From contig NZ_LMOZ01000002.1 of assembly GCF_001423695.1 (NCBI RefSeq), forward strand, positions 728,298 to 792,297: a stretch of 64,000 nucleotides of DNA. The letters are read 5' to 3'. Position 1 is the stretch's first letter. Each line of letters begins with the position of its first letter. The notes below the pieces were generated by a model. That model was given only the letters and a program-made list of their open reading frames with translations, did not search any database and was not told the origin of the DNA. Below, piece after piece: positions 44,067 through 55,538 of this stretch. The stretch is from Leifsonia sp. Leaf336. Its GTDB lineage: Bacteria; Actinomycetota; Actinomycetes; Actinomycetales; Microbacteriaceae. A program made the position numbers and the translations under genes.

Positions 44067-46400
44067 ATGAAGTCGGTCCGCCGTCCTCTCGTCGCGGTGT
44101 CCACCGCACTGGTCCTGGTCATCCTCCAGGCGGTCGCCGACCCGACCGGGCTGCTCGCGCTGGTCGGCTGGTCGGGCGCCCAGCCGACGATCACGGCCGG
44201 GGTCTGGCCGTTCGCTCCCTACCTCGTCTACCTCCCGGTGCTGCTCGGGATGGTCTGGTGGGTGACGCTGCGCGCCGGCCAGCGCTACTGGACGCTGGTC
44301 GCCGGTGTGGTGCTGGCCGCACTGCTGGCGCAGGCGCTCGCGTGCCTGGTGATGACGGGCAACCTGGCGATCAGCGCCTGGGCCGCCGGGTACGTGACGG
44401 CCAAGGCGGTGCCGGCCGCGCTGATCGTGGCGGCGTTCGCCCGCTGGTTCGGCGGGCCGACGACCCGGGAGGCGTACCGCTGCGGTCCTCCGTGGATCCC
44501 GGCGGCGCTCTTCGCGGCCGCGGCCCCGCTGCTCGCGGGCGAGTGGTGGACGAGCGCGGCGTACGCACCGGGCGTGCCGGTCGCGCGCCCCGACCGCGGG
44601 CCCCTGTCGGTCATCGTCGCCGTACTGCTGATCGGGCTCGCCACCGTGCTGTGCCAGCGGTGGATGCGGCGGCGGGTGCCGGGCGTGCTGGGCGGCTGGC
44701 TCGCAGCACTTGTCGCGGGAGGGCTGGTCGGCCTGGTGCAGGCGATCGTCGCGTTCGCCGTCGACGGCGGGTTGAGCGGAGACCTCTGGCCCGGGATGGC
44801 CGCATACGTGGCGTTCGCCGACGGACTTTCGTTCGGCGCGTGCGTGGGCTGGATCGTCGGTGTCGGAGCGCTCGTCGTCGAGCGCATCCCTGCCGCGGGG
44901 AGGGTGCGCGTGGCTCGGCTGTCGGCGGCGGCCATCGTGGTGGTAGCGGTCGTGGCCGCGCTCGCGGTGCCGGCGATCGCACCGGCGTCGGCCAGCGCGA
45001 CAGACGCCGCCGCGCCCGCGGGCTTCCTCCGCGCCTCCGGAACCACCATCACCGACGGCCGCGGCGACCAGGTGCTGCTGCGCGGCGTCAACGTCAACCA
45101 GCTCGTCGACTTCTACCAGCCGAAGGCCGGCGTCCCGGCGACGCGACCGCTGACGGAGGCCGACTTCGCCGGCATCGCGGCGCAGGGATTCAACGTGGTG
45201 CGCCTGAACCTCTCGTGGTCGGCGCTCGAGCCGACGCGCGGCGTGCTCTCGAAGGCCTACCTCGCGAAGGTGCAGGAGGCCGTGAGGTGGGCGCGCCAGC
45301 ACGGCATCTACATCGTGCTCGACATGCACCAGGACGGCTGGTGGAACGGCGCGACCCCCGCCGGCACCGATTGCCGGCCTGGCACCGACCCGATGTGGGG
45401 CTACGACGGCGCACCGGCCTGGGCGACGATCACCGACGGCGCGCCGCGCTGCCAGTTCACCGGGCGCGACATCTCTCCCGCGGGCGACCGGGCCTTCCAG
45501 AACTTCTACTTCGACACGGCCGGGGTGCAGTCGGCGCTGGTCACGACGTGGGGCAAGCTGGCGGCGATCTTCCGCGACGAACCGACGGTCGCCGGCTACG
45601 ACCTCCTCAACGAGCCGGGCTTCGGCGAGACCGCGCCGGTGACCACCTCCTCCCTCCTCGGACGGTTCTACGACCGGGCGATCGGCGCGATCCGCGCAGT
45701 CGGGTCGCGGCAGCTGGTGGTCGTCGAGCCGAGCATCCTCTGGTCGGGGCTCGGCTTCGACACCGGGCCGACGCCCGGGTTCACGACGGACGGGAACATC
45801 GTCTTCTCGCCGCACCTCTACGCCGAGTCGATCACGATGGACCGCTCGCTCGGCCTCCCGCCGATCGTCTCGCTCGAACGGCAGTTCACCCTCGCCCAGC
45901 GCGTCGCCGCCGAGTACGACGCTCCGCTGTGGTCGGGGGAGTACGGCTACTGGGGCGACACGAAAGACGTGGACGCGCGGCTCACGCGCTACGCGGCGGC
46001 CGAGGACGCGAACCGGCTCGGCAGCGCCTACTGGGTCTGGAAGCAGGCGTGCGGCGACCCGCAGAACGGCATCGGTCCGACGGGCAACGGCCTCCAGGTG
46101 CAGAACTGCAGCACGGGAGGCGACGCGGCGCCCCGCACCGACCTGCTCTCGGTTCTGAGCCGCGCCTACCCGCGGTCGGCACCCGGCACGCTCACGATGC
46201 TCACCGCCAAGGGGCGCGACCTGCTGCTCACCGGCAACGCCGGGCACGACAGCTGCGGGCTGGAGGTGTGGGTGCCGGGCGCGCCGAAACCCGTCGTCCA
46301 TTCCACCGGCGTCACGGCGATCGCGACCTCCTCGACGCCGGGAGGCTGGCTCGTCACCGGGTGCGCCTCCGGCCGCTACACGCTCAACACGAGCGGCTGA
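44067..46400 (+). CDS. GH5-family glycosidase fused to an N-terminal membrane domain
   Basis: A 777-residue protein. Residues 1 to about 325 hold about eight membrane helices in an unrecognised transmembrane module. Residues about 330-690 form a glycoside hydrolase 5 barrel: RGVNVNQLVDFY, FNVVRLNLSWSALEP, IVLDMHQDGWWN, the acid/base glutamate in LLNEPGFGE and the nucleophile in WSGEYGYWG. A small beta domain ends the protein. The GH5 part resembles endoglycosylceramidase-like enzymes (MHQD and long loops), so a glycolipid substrate is a guess. The last helix before the barrel (about 300-325, ending APASASA) resembles an export segment, putting the catalytic part outside. The start ATG 44067 has GGAG upstream. 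Confidence 0.85.
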   Translation: MKSVRRPLVAVSTALVLVILQAVADPTGLLALVGWSGAQPTITAGVWPFAPYLVYLPVLLGMVWWVTLRAGQRYWTLVAGVVLAALLAQALACLVMTGNLAISAWAAGYVTAKAVPAALIVAAFARWFGGPTTREAYRCGPPWIPAALFAAAAPLLAGEWWTSAAYAPGVPVARPDRGPLSVIVAVLLIGLATVLCQRWMRRRVPGVLGGWLAALVAGGLVGLVQAIVAFAVDGGLSGDLWPGMAAYVAFADGLSFGACVGWIVGVGALVVERIPAAGRVRVARLSAAAIVVVAVVAALAVPAIAPASASATDAAAPAGFLRASGTTITDGRGDQVLLRGVNVNQLVDFYQPKAGVPATRPLTEADFAGIAAQGFNVVRLNLSWSALEPTRGVLSKAYLAKVQEAVRWARQHGIYIVLDMHQDGWWNGATPAGTDCRPGTDPMWGYDGAPAWATITDGAPRCQFTGRDISPAGDRAFQNFYFDTAGVQSALVTTWGKLAAIFRDEPTVAGYDLLNEPGFGETAPVTTSSLLGRFYDRAIGAIRAVGSRQLVVVEPSILWSGLGFDTGPTPGFTTDGNIVFSPHLYAESITMDRSLGLPPIVSLERQFTLAQRVAAEYDAPLWSGEYGYWGDTKDVDARLTRYAAAEDANRLGSAYWVWKQACGDPQNGIGPTGNGLQVQNCSTGGDAAPRTDLLSVLSRAYPRSAPGTLTMLTAKGRDLLLTGNAGHDSCGLEVWVPGAPKPVVHSTGVTAIATSSTPGGWLVTGCASGRYTLNTSG

Positions 46401-46446
46401 GCCGCCCGGCCCTCGGGCCAAAAGGGTCGCTCAGGCCGCCGGTCGC

Positions 46447-47301
46447 TCAGGCAGGCAGGGGCGCGACGGGCTGGAGTTCGCGTGGCCGCACGCGTCCGCG
46501 CACGGCGAAGATCGCCACGATCGTGATCGCCAGGTAGATGTACGTGGAGATCCCGGCGAGGCCCGCGAGCGGACTGACGGTCGTGGTCGCCGAGTCGACG
46601 CCGCCCGACGCCAGGATGGTCGACGGGTCGGTGACGGCGTGCAGCAGCATCGGCCAGATCAGGCTGCCGGTGACGCGCAGCGTGAGGTACATCGCCACGC
46701 CGAACACGAAGGTGAAGGCCATCGTGACGGCGACCGTCATGATGGGCTGGCCGCTCAGGACGTTGGTCGCGTGCAGCAGCGCGAAGATGAGCGACGAGAG
46801 CAGCATGACGACGCGCTCGGAGTAGCCGCCGCGGCGCAGGAGGTCGACGGCGAAGCCGCGGGTGAGGAGCTCCTCCGCGAAGCCGACGAAGAGCCCGGTC
46901 ACGTAGACCATCACGAGCACCCCGACGTTGTAGCGGGAGTAGTCGGTGCCGAGGATGCGCAGGACCGCGGCGACGAGCACGATCGCCGGCGCGATCCACA
47001 TCCAGCCGCGGCCCCGGATGGGCTGCCGGCCGAACAGCTCGCGCAGCCATCCGAGCGACGCTCCGAACACGATCAGCAGCACCGATCCGACGATGATGGC
47101 CAGCGCGATGCCGAAGAACACGCTCTGCACGGTCGCGAGGATGTCCTTCTTGTCGATCTGCGAGCCGAAGAGGGTGCCGATCAGCCAGCCGGTGCCGAGG
47201 TAGAGGCCCAGGTAGACGCCGGCGACGAGCGCGGCTTTCCACCACCCTCCGCGGTTCCAGAATCGTCGCCAGCCGGACTCGGTTCGGGAGGTGTCGGTCA
47301 C
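46447..47301 (-). CDS. CPBP family intramembrane metalloprotease
   Basis: A 284-residue membrane protein with about eight helices and the CAAX-processing/bacteriocin-processing (CPBP) motifs: EELLTRG (glutamates plus arginine), FALLHATN and LLHAVTD. These supply the metal-binding residues in the membrane. Members process prenylated or bacteriocin-like peptides or cleave regulatory membrane proteins; the target here is unknown. The start at GTG 47301 is uncertain because no clear ribosome site is seen. It is divergent from the TetR gene; its promoter would lie next to the tandem TetR operators and could be affected by them. Confidence 0.82.
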   Translation of the reverse strand: MTDTSRTESGWRRFWNRGGWWKAALVAGVYLGLYLGTGWLIGTLFGSQIDKKDILATVQSVFFGIALAIIVGSVLLIVFGASLGWLRELFGRQPIRGRGWMWIAPAIVLVAAVLRILGTDYSRYNVGVLVMVYVTGLFVGFAEELLTRGFAVDLLRRGGYSERVVMLLSSLIFALLHATNVLSGQPIMTVAVTMAFTFVFGVAMYLTLRVTGSLIWPMLLHAVTDPSTILASGGVDSATTTVSPLAGLAGISTYIYLAITIVAIFAVRGRVRPRELQPVAPLPA

Positions 47302-47364
47302 CCGGCGACGGTATCGGACGGGCGGGTCCGTCGTCCAGTTTCCCCGGCGCGTCGGCGTTTCACA

Positions 47365-49724
<2,360 letters not shown>

Positions 49725-49735
49725 CACTCGACGAT

Positions 49736-49792
49736 CGAAGGGCACGTCGTTGTCCCCCTCGCGCGCCGAAGGGGACGACGACGTGCCCTTCG
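49736..49792. terminator. 22-bp hairpin after the MFS gene
   Basis: CGAAGGGCACGTCGTTGTCCCC pairs with the segment ending at 49792 at 21 of 22 positions around a 13-base loop. It lies 12 bases after the MFS stop. The arm resembles the hairpin at 43037. Confidence 0.65.
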
Positions 49793-49796
49793 GCGG

Positions 49797-50110
49797 TCAG
49801 GCCGTGCCGGCGGGAGGGCGACCCGAACGAGGGCGGCGTACTCGGGCTTCGCGAGGTGGAGGCCCCCATTCCTTCAACGAACGACTGACGCGGCGCACCG
49901 ACCGTTCGACGGCGAGTTCTGCCTCGTCCGTGCTGACCGCGAGGCCGTCCGCGGATTCCGGAGCTCCACACCCGTGGACCGCTCCGGTGGCGTGCCCGAT
50001 CACGGACTATGGCCGGGACTGTCTCGGCCCGGTGATCCGGAGTGATCGCGAGACGATGCCGTCAGCTCTGGGCGTACACCGTCGAACTGGCGGTGTCCTC
50101 AGCCGGGTGC
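49797..50110. other. Gap with only a doubtful short reading frame
   Basis: A minus-strand frame from GTG 50003 to 49797 could encode 68 residues (including TDEAELAVERSVRRVSRSL), and it ends right at the MFS terminator. It lacks a ribosome site and a recognisable family. It may be a gene remnant or chance. Nothing else is seen before the META gene. Confidence 0.25.
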
Positions 50111-50473
50111 TCAGCGGGAGAGCGTTCCGATTTTGGTGCCGGACGAATTGAGGACGCGCATGGTGGTTCCGGAAACGGTCGCTGTCGCCAAGTTGATCAG
50201 CCAGGTGTCCACCCCGCGGCATGCCATGCGCGTGGACGCGACCTCCCCGAACGTCACTGTGTTTCCCGCTTTACTCCAGGTTCCGTGTAGCCGGTTGCAT
50301 CCGTCTGTGCCTGACAGGGAGCCGTCCGCTTCAAGGACGAGCTGCGGCTCGCCCTCCGCGGACGAACCCCAGGTACCGGCAGGAGGCGCTGCAGCGGGAC
50401 CGCACCCCGTCAGTATCAGCGTCGTGGCGAGTGCCGTGATCGAGACCAGTGCCATCCGGTGTGAACGCGTCAT
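50111..50473 (-). CDS. META domain lipoprotein
   Basis: A 120-residue secreted lipoprotein with a signal sequence ending in the lipobox LILTGC (Cys24) and a short META domain (GTWGSSAEGEPQLVLEADGS, then SGTDGCNRLHGTW, about residues 33-66). META/HslJ-type domains are associated with heat-shock or resistance roles but have no defined activity. AAGGA precedes ATG 50473. It overlaps the aminopeptidase stop by four bases, so it is the last gene of the AbgT-aminopeptidase-META operon, which is an unusual grouping. Confidence 0.85.
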   Translation of the reverse strand: MTRSHRMALVSITALATTLILTGCGPAAAPPAGTWGSSAEGEPQLVLEADGSLSGTDGCNRLHGTWSKAGNTVTFGEVASTRMACRGVDTWLINLATATVSGTTMRVLNSSGTKIGTLSR

Positions 50474-51981
50474 GCTGCGTCCTTTTGTGTGAACGTGCGA
50501 GCGGTCTCGAGCAGAATCCGTGCTCCGAACCCGGTCGCGCCAACGGTCCGCCAGGAGTCGTCCTTCTCCGCGTGCATGGTGCCGGCGATATCGAGGTGCA
50601 CCCAGGGGGTGTCGCCCACGAAGTGCTGAAGGAACAGTGCAGCGGTGGTGGCACCGGCGTAGGGGCCGCCGAGGTTGGCGATGTCGGCGATGGAGGAGTC
50701 CAGCTGCTGACGGTACTTCGTCTCCAGCGGCAGCTGCCACAGCGGTTCATCGACGACGGCGGATGCCGCGCGGACCAGGTTGATCGTTCGAGGGTCATTG
50801 CCGAAGATCGGGGCGGTCGATGCGCCGAGCGACACCAACGCCGCACCGGTCAGCGTCGCGATGTCGACGATGGCATCCACAGCGGCCTCGTTCGCGAGCA
50901 CGAGCGCGTCCATCATGACCAAGCGCCCTTCGGCGTCGGTGTTCTTCACCTCGACAGTGGTTCCATCGCGTGCGGTGAGAACATCACCGAGTTTGTATGC
51001 CGTGCCGGACGGCATGTTGTCGGTGCACATCAGCCAGCCGGTCACCCGGGTGCGCACTCCGCTGTCGCGCAGCCCGGTGAACGCGCCGAGCACCGCAGCG
51101 GCGCCGCTCATGTCCATCTTCATAAGCAGGTGCATAGGGTCGCTCGGCTTCAGGCTGATACCGCCCGAATCGAACATGATGCCCTTGCCCACGAGCCCCA
51201 GATGACTCGTCGCACCCTCCGGCGCGTAATCGAGCTTGATCATCCTAGGCTCCTCCGTCGAGCCCTGGTTCACACCCAGAAGGCCTCCGCAGCCGAGCTC
51301 GGTGAGCGCCTGCTTGTCGAATAGTTCCACCGCGAACCCGAATCGAGCGCCGAGCTCGACGGCGATCTCGCCCAGGTTCGTTGCGGTCAGGTGACCGGGA
51401 GGTGTGTTCGCCAGATCCCGGGCGACGATGGCGGTGCGGGCCGATACGAAGGCGGCAGCGATGGCGAGGTCCGCGCCGTCCGTGTCCGGCACGTCCAGCG
51501 CGAACGAGATCAACGGAACGTGTGTCGAAGCTTTTTTCAGCGCCGTGTAGCGGTAGCCGGCCAAGAGCGCGCCCTCGGCGGCTGCACGGATCGCGGAGAG
51601 CGCGTCGACGCCGGCCAGGTCGTCGACGCGAAGGGTGAGCGTGGCTCTGCGGGATGCGGTCCGGACGAGGGATGCGGCGGCGTCACGGAAGACAGTTGCG
51701 TCGACATCGGCACGGGGTCCGAGACCGATCGCGACCAAATCCGGCCCGGAAGCCTGCGGCAGTAGCAGGGACGAGCACGCCTTCCCCTCGAATCCGGCGT
51801 TTGCGAGGTCCGCGCGATCGAACCCGAGGAATCGTGGCACGTCGGCGTCGGAGTATACGCCGACGCCGATCGCCTCGGCATCGGTCTGTGTGCCGACGAT
51901 CACCGACACCGCATCCAGGGCGTCGAGCCCAGGAATGGTGGCGAAATCGGTCGGGATCACCGTGTTCTGCCTGCTGGTCAT
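50470..51981 (-). CDS. pepA: M17 leucyl aminopeptidase family protein
   Basis: A 503-residue di-metal aminopeptidase releasing N-terminal residues from peptides, normally a cytosolic hexamer. The C-terminal catalytic domain shows the metal and lysine motif VGKGIMFDSGGISLKP, then MKMDMSGAAAVLGAF, and the signature NTDAEGRLVM. The N-terminal 170 residues are the family's variable domain. GAGGAG stands before ATG 51981 (MTSRQNTVIP). It lies 71 bases downstream of the AbgT transporter, suggesting that it hydrolyses the imported dipeptide-like compound. Confidence 0.92.
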   Translation of the reverse strand: MTSRQNTVIPTDFATIPGLDALDAVSVIVGTQTDAEAIGVGVYSDADVPRFLGFDRADLANAGFEGKACSSLLLPQASGPDLVAIGLGPRADVDATVFRDAAASLVRTASRRATLTLRVDDLAGVDALSAIRAAAEGALLAGYRYTALKKASTHVPLISFALDVPDTDGADLAIAAAFVSARTAIVARDLANTPPGHLTATNLGEIAVELGARFGFAVELFDKQALTELGCGGLLGVNQGSTEEPRMIKLDYAPEGATSHLGLVGKGIMFDSGGISLKPSDPMHLLMKMDMSGAAAVLGAFTGLRDSGVRTRVTGWLMCTDNMPSGTAYKLGDVLTARDGTTVEVKNTDAEGRLVMMDALVLANEAAVDAIVDIATLTGAALVSLGASTAPIFGNDPRTINLVRAASAVVDEPLWQLPLETKYRQQLDSSIADIANLGGPYAGATTAALFLQHFVGDTPWVHLDIAGTMHAEKDDSWRTVGATGFGARILLETARTFTQKDAA

Positions 51982-52052
51982 GCCATTGCTCCTCTGACGA
52001 CGATTGGCGGGGTCACGATTGCGGGGCGACGATTGCCTCTGCGATGAGGGGC

Positions 52053-53714
52053 CTAGCCGCCGGTTTGCACCGGAGAGCCAGGGCCCCACGGGATCCCCAG
52101 TAGGAACCAGGCGATGAACAGTAGCGTCCAGCTCACCAGGATCGCGACCGTGTACGGAATCATCAGCGCGATAACGGTGCCGATACCGGCGTCCTTCTTA
52201 TACCGCTGCGCGACGGTGACCATGAACGGCAAGTACACCATCAGTGGGGTCAGCACATTGATGGGTGAGTCGCCGACACGATAGGCGGCCAGCAGCGTCT
52301 GCGGAGCCACATGGAGCGAGGCGAAGATCGGGATGAACACGGGTGCGAAGATCACCCACTTGGGCACCAGGCCAGGGAGGATGAAGTCCAGAATCACGAT
52401 CACAAGAATGAACGCGACCAGCAGAACGATGGCCGGCACGCTCGCCGATTTCAGAAACTCAGCTGCCGAGATCGCGGCGACCGTCGGCAGGTTCGACCAG
52501 TTGAAGAGGGCGATGAACTGCGCGATCATCAGGAACATCAAGAGCAGTCCGCCGAGGCTCCCGAAGGTCTTCGCGATCGCGGCGACGGCGGCGTTCCCGC
52601 CGACGAGCGTCTTTGCCCCCGCTCCGTAGGCGACACCGCAGACCAGGAATGCGAGCGTGATGATGAAGACGAGGCTGGCCATGAATGGCGTGGTGCCGAT
52701 GATCGCGCCTGTCTCCGGGTCGCGCAGCGGTGCGCCCGGGGGTGCAGTGAGCAGCGCGATGACCGCGATGAAGCCGATCAGCGCCCAGAAGGAGAACTTG
52801 AGTCCTCGCGCCTCCGCCCTCTCGTCGACCTTCTCGTCTGCGCCATCGCCCGCCGTGTAGTCCGCCGGGTTGAATGGGCCGAGTCGTTTCTGGGTGATGA
52901 AGACCGTCACGAGCAGGACCACCACCGCCATCAGAATCGACGAGGCTACGGAGAAGTAATAGTTCTGGGTGACCTCGAGCGTTTTCATCCCTGCTGCCGA
53001 GAGCACCTCATTGGTGATCTCGGTGAGCATACTGTCACTCGGAGTTATCAGCAGGTTCACCCCGAACACGGCTCCGACGGCAGCGAATGCCGCTGCAAGC
53101 CCCGCGAGTGGATGTCGGCCGACGGTGAAGAACGCGGCGGCTGCGAGCGGCACCAGGATGAGGTAGCCGGCGTCCGTGGCCACCGACGAGAGCACGCCGA
53201 CCAAGACGAGAATGAACGCCAGCCACCGCTTGGGAGCGACCTTCACGGTTCGGCGGATGAGCGCCCCCATGAGTCCTGCGTGTTCGGCGACGCCGACACC
53301 GGCCATGGCGATCAGGACGACGGCGACGACCCCGAAGCCGGCGAAGTTGTCGACGAACGAGGAGAAGAAGAAACGGATACCTTCGATGGAGATCAGGTTC
53401 TGCACTTCGACGGTTCGCGTCTCGACCGTGTAGTCGGGCACATTCGCCGGCTGGCCCGTCGTGGTGTCGAAGATCTGCCACGTGCCGCCGAACTGTTCGT
53501 TGACCTGCGCGAACTGATCGTGCGGAAGCGGGGTGACGACCTCGTCGGTGACGGACACTCCCACCCAGGACAGGATCGCGGAGAGCACCGCGATGAGGGC
53601 GATCAGGTAGAGGAACATGATCGTCGGATTCGGCACCTTGTTGCCGGCCTTCTCGATCCAGTTCAGAAGGCCCTTGCTCGGGGCTTTCGTCAGCGCGGCC
53701 GCGTCGCTGCTCAC
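52053..53714 (-). CDS. AbgT family transporter
   Basis: A 553-residue membrane transporter of the p-aminobenzoyl-glutamate transporter family, with about eleven helices. The N-terminus GLLNWIEKAGNKVPNPTIMF and the later ITPSDSMLTEITNEVL and NWSNLPTVAAI stretches match AbgT. Family members import p-aminobenzoyl-glutamate or export sulfonamides. Coupling to an aminopeptidase favours import of a peptide-like substrate. The start is uncertain: GTG 53714 (VSSDAAALTK) and GTG 53723 are both possible and neither has a strong ribosome site. The M20 enzyme of AbgB type at 15 kb might act on the same class of compounds. Confidence 0.88.
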   Translation of the reverse strand: MSSDAAALTKAPSKGLLNWIEKAGNKVPNPTIMFLYLIALIAVLSAILSWVGVSVTDEVVTPLPHDQFAQVNEQFGGTWQIFDTTTGQPANVPDYTVETRTVEVQNLISIEGIRFFFSSFVDNFAGFGVVAVVLIAMAGVGVAEHAGLMGALIRRTVKVAPKRWLAFILVLVGVLSSVATDAGYLILVPLAAAAFFTVGRHPLAGLAAAFAAVGAVFGVNLLITPSDSMLTEITNEVLSAAGMKTLEVTQNYYFSVASSILMAVVVLLVTVFITQKRLGPFNPADYTAGDGADEKVDERAEARGLKFSFWALIGFIAVIALLTAPPGAPLRDPETGAIIGTTPFMASLVFIITLAFLVCGVAYGAGAKTLVGGNAAVAAIAKTFGSLGGLLLMFLMIAQFIALFNWSNLPTVAAISAAEFLKSASVPAIVLLVAFILVIVILDFILPGLVPKWVIFAPVFIPIFASLHVAPQTLLAAYRVGDSPINVLTPLMVYLPFMVTVAQRYKKDAGIGTVIALMIPYTVAILVSWTLLFIAWFLLGIPWGPGSPVQTGG

Positions 53715-53969
53715 GATGCACACGCCGGTCGCCGGACCAACTGCACGGACTGCAGACGACTTCGGTGCAAAGCCACGGATGACGCCCTTTCAGTACGGTG
53801 CACGGGATCGCCGATCCCGGTGAAGCTCATGGACCGTGAGCTTCTGGGTTGGGTGGGGCGAGGATATCCGCCACCGATTCCATGATTCCGATTCGCGAGT
53901 CCGTCCTGCAAGATAACCCCCCAGACATAGGGGTGTGACGCGGGGGTGAGCCGCCCTAGTGTCAGGGCA

Positions 53970-55538
53970 ATGGATCCGATCGTCACCACCCTCGTCATCC
54001 TTTTCGTCGCAGTGGTGGCCTTCGTCTCGAACCGGATTCCCCTCGGCGCTGTCGCGATCGGCGTCTCGCTCGCGCTCTATCTGACCGGCGTCTTGGACCT
54101 CGCGCAGGCGCTGGCCGGGTTCGGTGACCCGACGGTGCTGTTCATCGCCTCGCTGTTCGTGGTGAGCGAAGCACTCGAATCGACGGGCATCGTGGCCTGG
54201 GCGGGGCAGCAGGTGATCAGTCGTGCCGGCGTACGACGCGCGCCGCTACTCCTGACGATCGGTGTCCTCGTCGCGGTGGTGACCGCGGTGATCAGTGTGA
54301 ACGGCTCCGTCGCCGCCCTCCTGCCCCTCGTGGTCGTCGTGGCGGCACGAGCGAAGATCGCCCCCTCCCAGATGCTCATCCCCCTCGCGTTCTCGGCGCA
54401 CGCGGGATCCATGCTCGCCCTCACCGGCACGCCGGTGAACATCATCGTGTCCGAACTCTCCGCCGACTCGGGCGGACGGCAGTTCGGCTTCTTCGAATTC
54501 GCACTGGCCGGTCTGCCGTTGCTGGTCGGCACGCTGGCGATCATCGTCCTGTTCGGATCGCGCCTCTTGCCGCACCGCACAGCCGCCTCGGCGCCGATCG
54601 ACGTGGAACAGCTCGCCGCGACACTCCGGGCAGATTATGAGGTCGCATCCGATCGCGCGATGATGACTGCAGGACGGGGGATCGCCGAAGTCGTCGTGCC
54701 GCCGCGGTCCCGCTTGATCGGACTGCATGTGTTTGCCGGAATGTGCACCCCGAGCGGAGACCTGATGATCCTCGGCGTGAACCGCGCGGGGGAGCCGCTC
54801 GCCGAAAGAGGCACTGTCCTGCGGGCGGGCGACGCGCTGTTGCTCGATGGGACCTGGGACGACCTCCACAAACACACCAGCGGCAGCGGCGAGGTGCTTG
54901 TCGTCGACGATCCCGCCGCGCTCCGCCGCGCTCTGCCGCTCGGCGCCGGGGCCAAGCGCGCCGCCGTGATCCTGTTCGTGATGATCGTGCTCCTCGCGAC
55001 GGGGATCGTCCCCGCCGCCGTCGCAGGGATGCTGGCCGCCGTGGCGCTCGTGCTCACCAAGGTGGTCTCCGTCGCGCGCGCATACCGATCAATCTCGTGG
55101 ACGACGGTCATCCTGGTTGCGGGGATGATCCCGATGGCCACGGCGTTCCAGACGACCGGTGCGGCGACGGCGATCGCGGATGCGTTGAGCTCGCTGCTCG
55201 GTGACGCCGGTCCATACGCTGCTCTGGCGGTCATCGTGCTGATCACTCTGGTTCTCGGGCAGCTGATCAGCAACACGGCGACGGTGCTGATCGTCGCGCC
55301 GGTCGCCGTCGCCCTGGCCGACGCCACACATCAATCCGTGCTGCCGTTCCTGATGGGTCTCACCATCGCGGGTGCCGCAGCGTTCCTCACCCCTGTCGCG
55401 ACGCCGGCGAACCTGATGGTGATGGAGCCGGGAGCCTATCGGTTCGGCGACTACGCCAGACTCGGCTTGCCGATGATGGCGCTGTACTTCCTGGTGGCGG
55501 TGTTCTACGTGCCGCTGATCTGGCCGTTCGCAGGCTGA
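53970..55538 (+). CDS. SLC13/ArsB-type permease with an RCK_C domain
   Basis: A 522-residue transporter of the ion transporter/SLC13 superfamily. Two membrane halves (about 1-195 and 320-520) flank a soluble TrkA-C/RCK_C domain (about 205-305, with SRLIGLHVFAGMCTPSGDLM and LRAGDALLLDGTWDDLHKH). The transport signatures ALTGTPVNIIVSEL and LTPVATPANLMVMEPG in the hairpin regions are clear. Substrates of this type are sulfate, dicarboxylates or phosphate. AGGG precedes ATG 53970. Its last 34 bases overlap tail to tail with the gene on the minus strand. Confidence 0.87.
   Translation: MDPIVTTLVILFVAVVAFVSNRIPLGAVAIGVSLALYLTGVLDLAQALAGFGDPTVLFIASLFVVSEALESTGIVAWAGQQVISRAGVRRAPLLLTIGVLVAVVTAVISVNGSVAALLPLVVVVAARAKIAPSQMLIPLAFSAHAGSMLALTGTPVNIIVSELSADSGGRQFGFFEFALAGLPLLVGTLAIIVLFGSRLLPHRTAASAPIDVEQLAATLRADYEVASDRAMMTAGRGIAEVVVPPRSRLIGLHVFAGMCTPSGDLMILGVNRAGEPLAERGTVLRAGDALLLDGTWDDLHKHTSGSGEVLVVDDPAALRRALPLGAGAKRAAVILFVMIVLLATGIVPAAVAGMLAAVALVLTKVVSVARAYRSISWTTVILVAGMIPMATAFQTTGAATAIADALSSLLGDAGPYAALAVIVLITLVLGQLISNTATVLIVAPVAVALADATHQSVLPFLMGLTIAGAAAFLTPVATPANLMVMEPGAYRFGDYARLGLPMMALYFLVAVFYVPLIWPFAG

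Noticed and set aside
44052-46421. A 789-residue minus-strand open frame over the GH5 gene
   Set aside because: Arg/Pro/Asp-rich shadow without recognisable domains.
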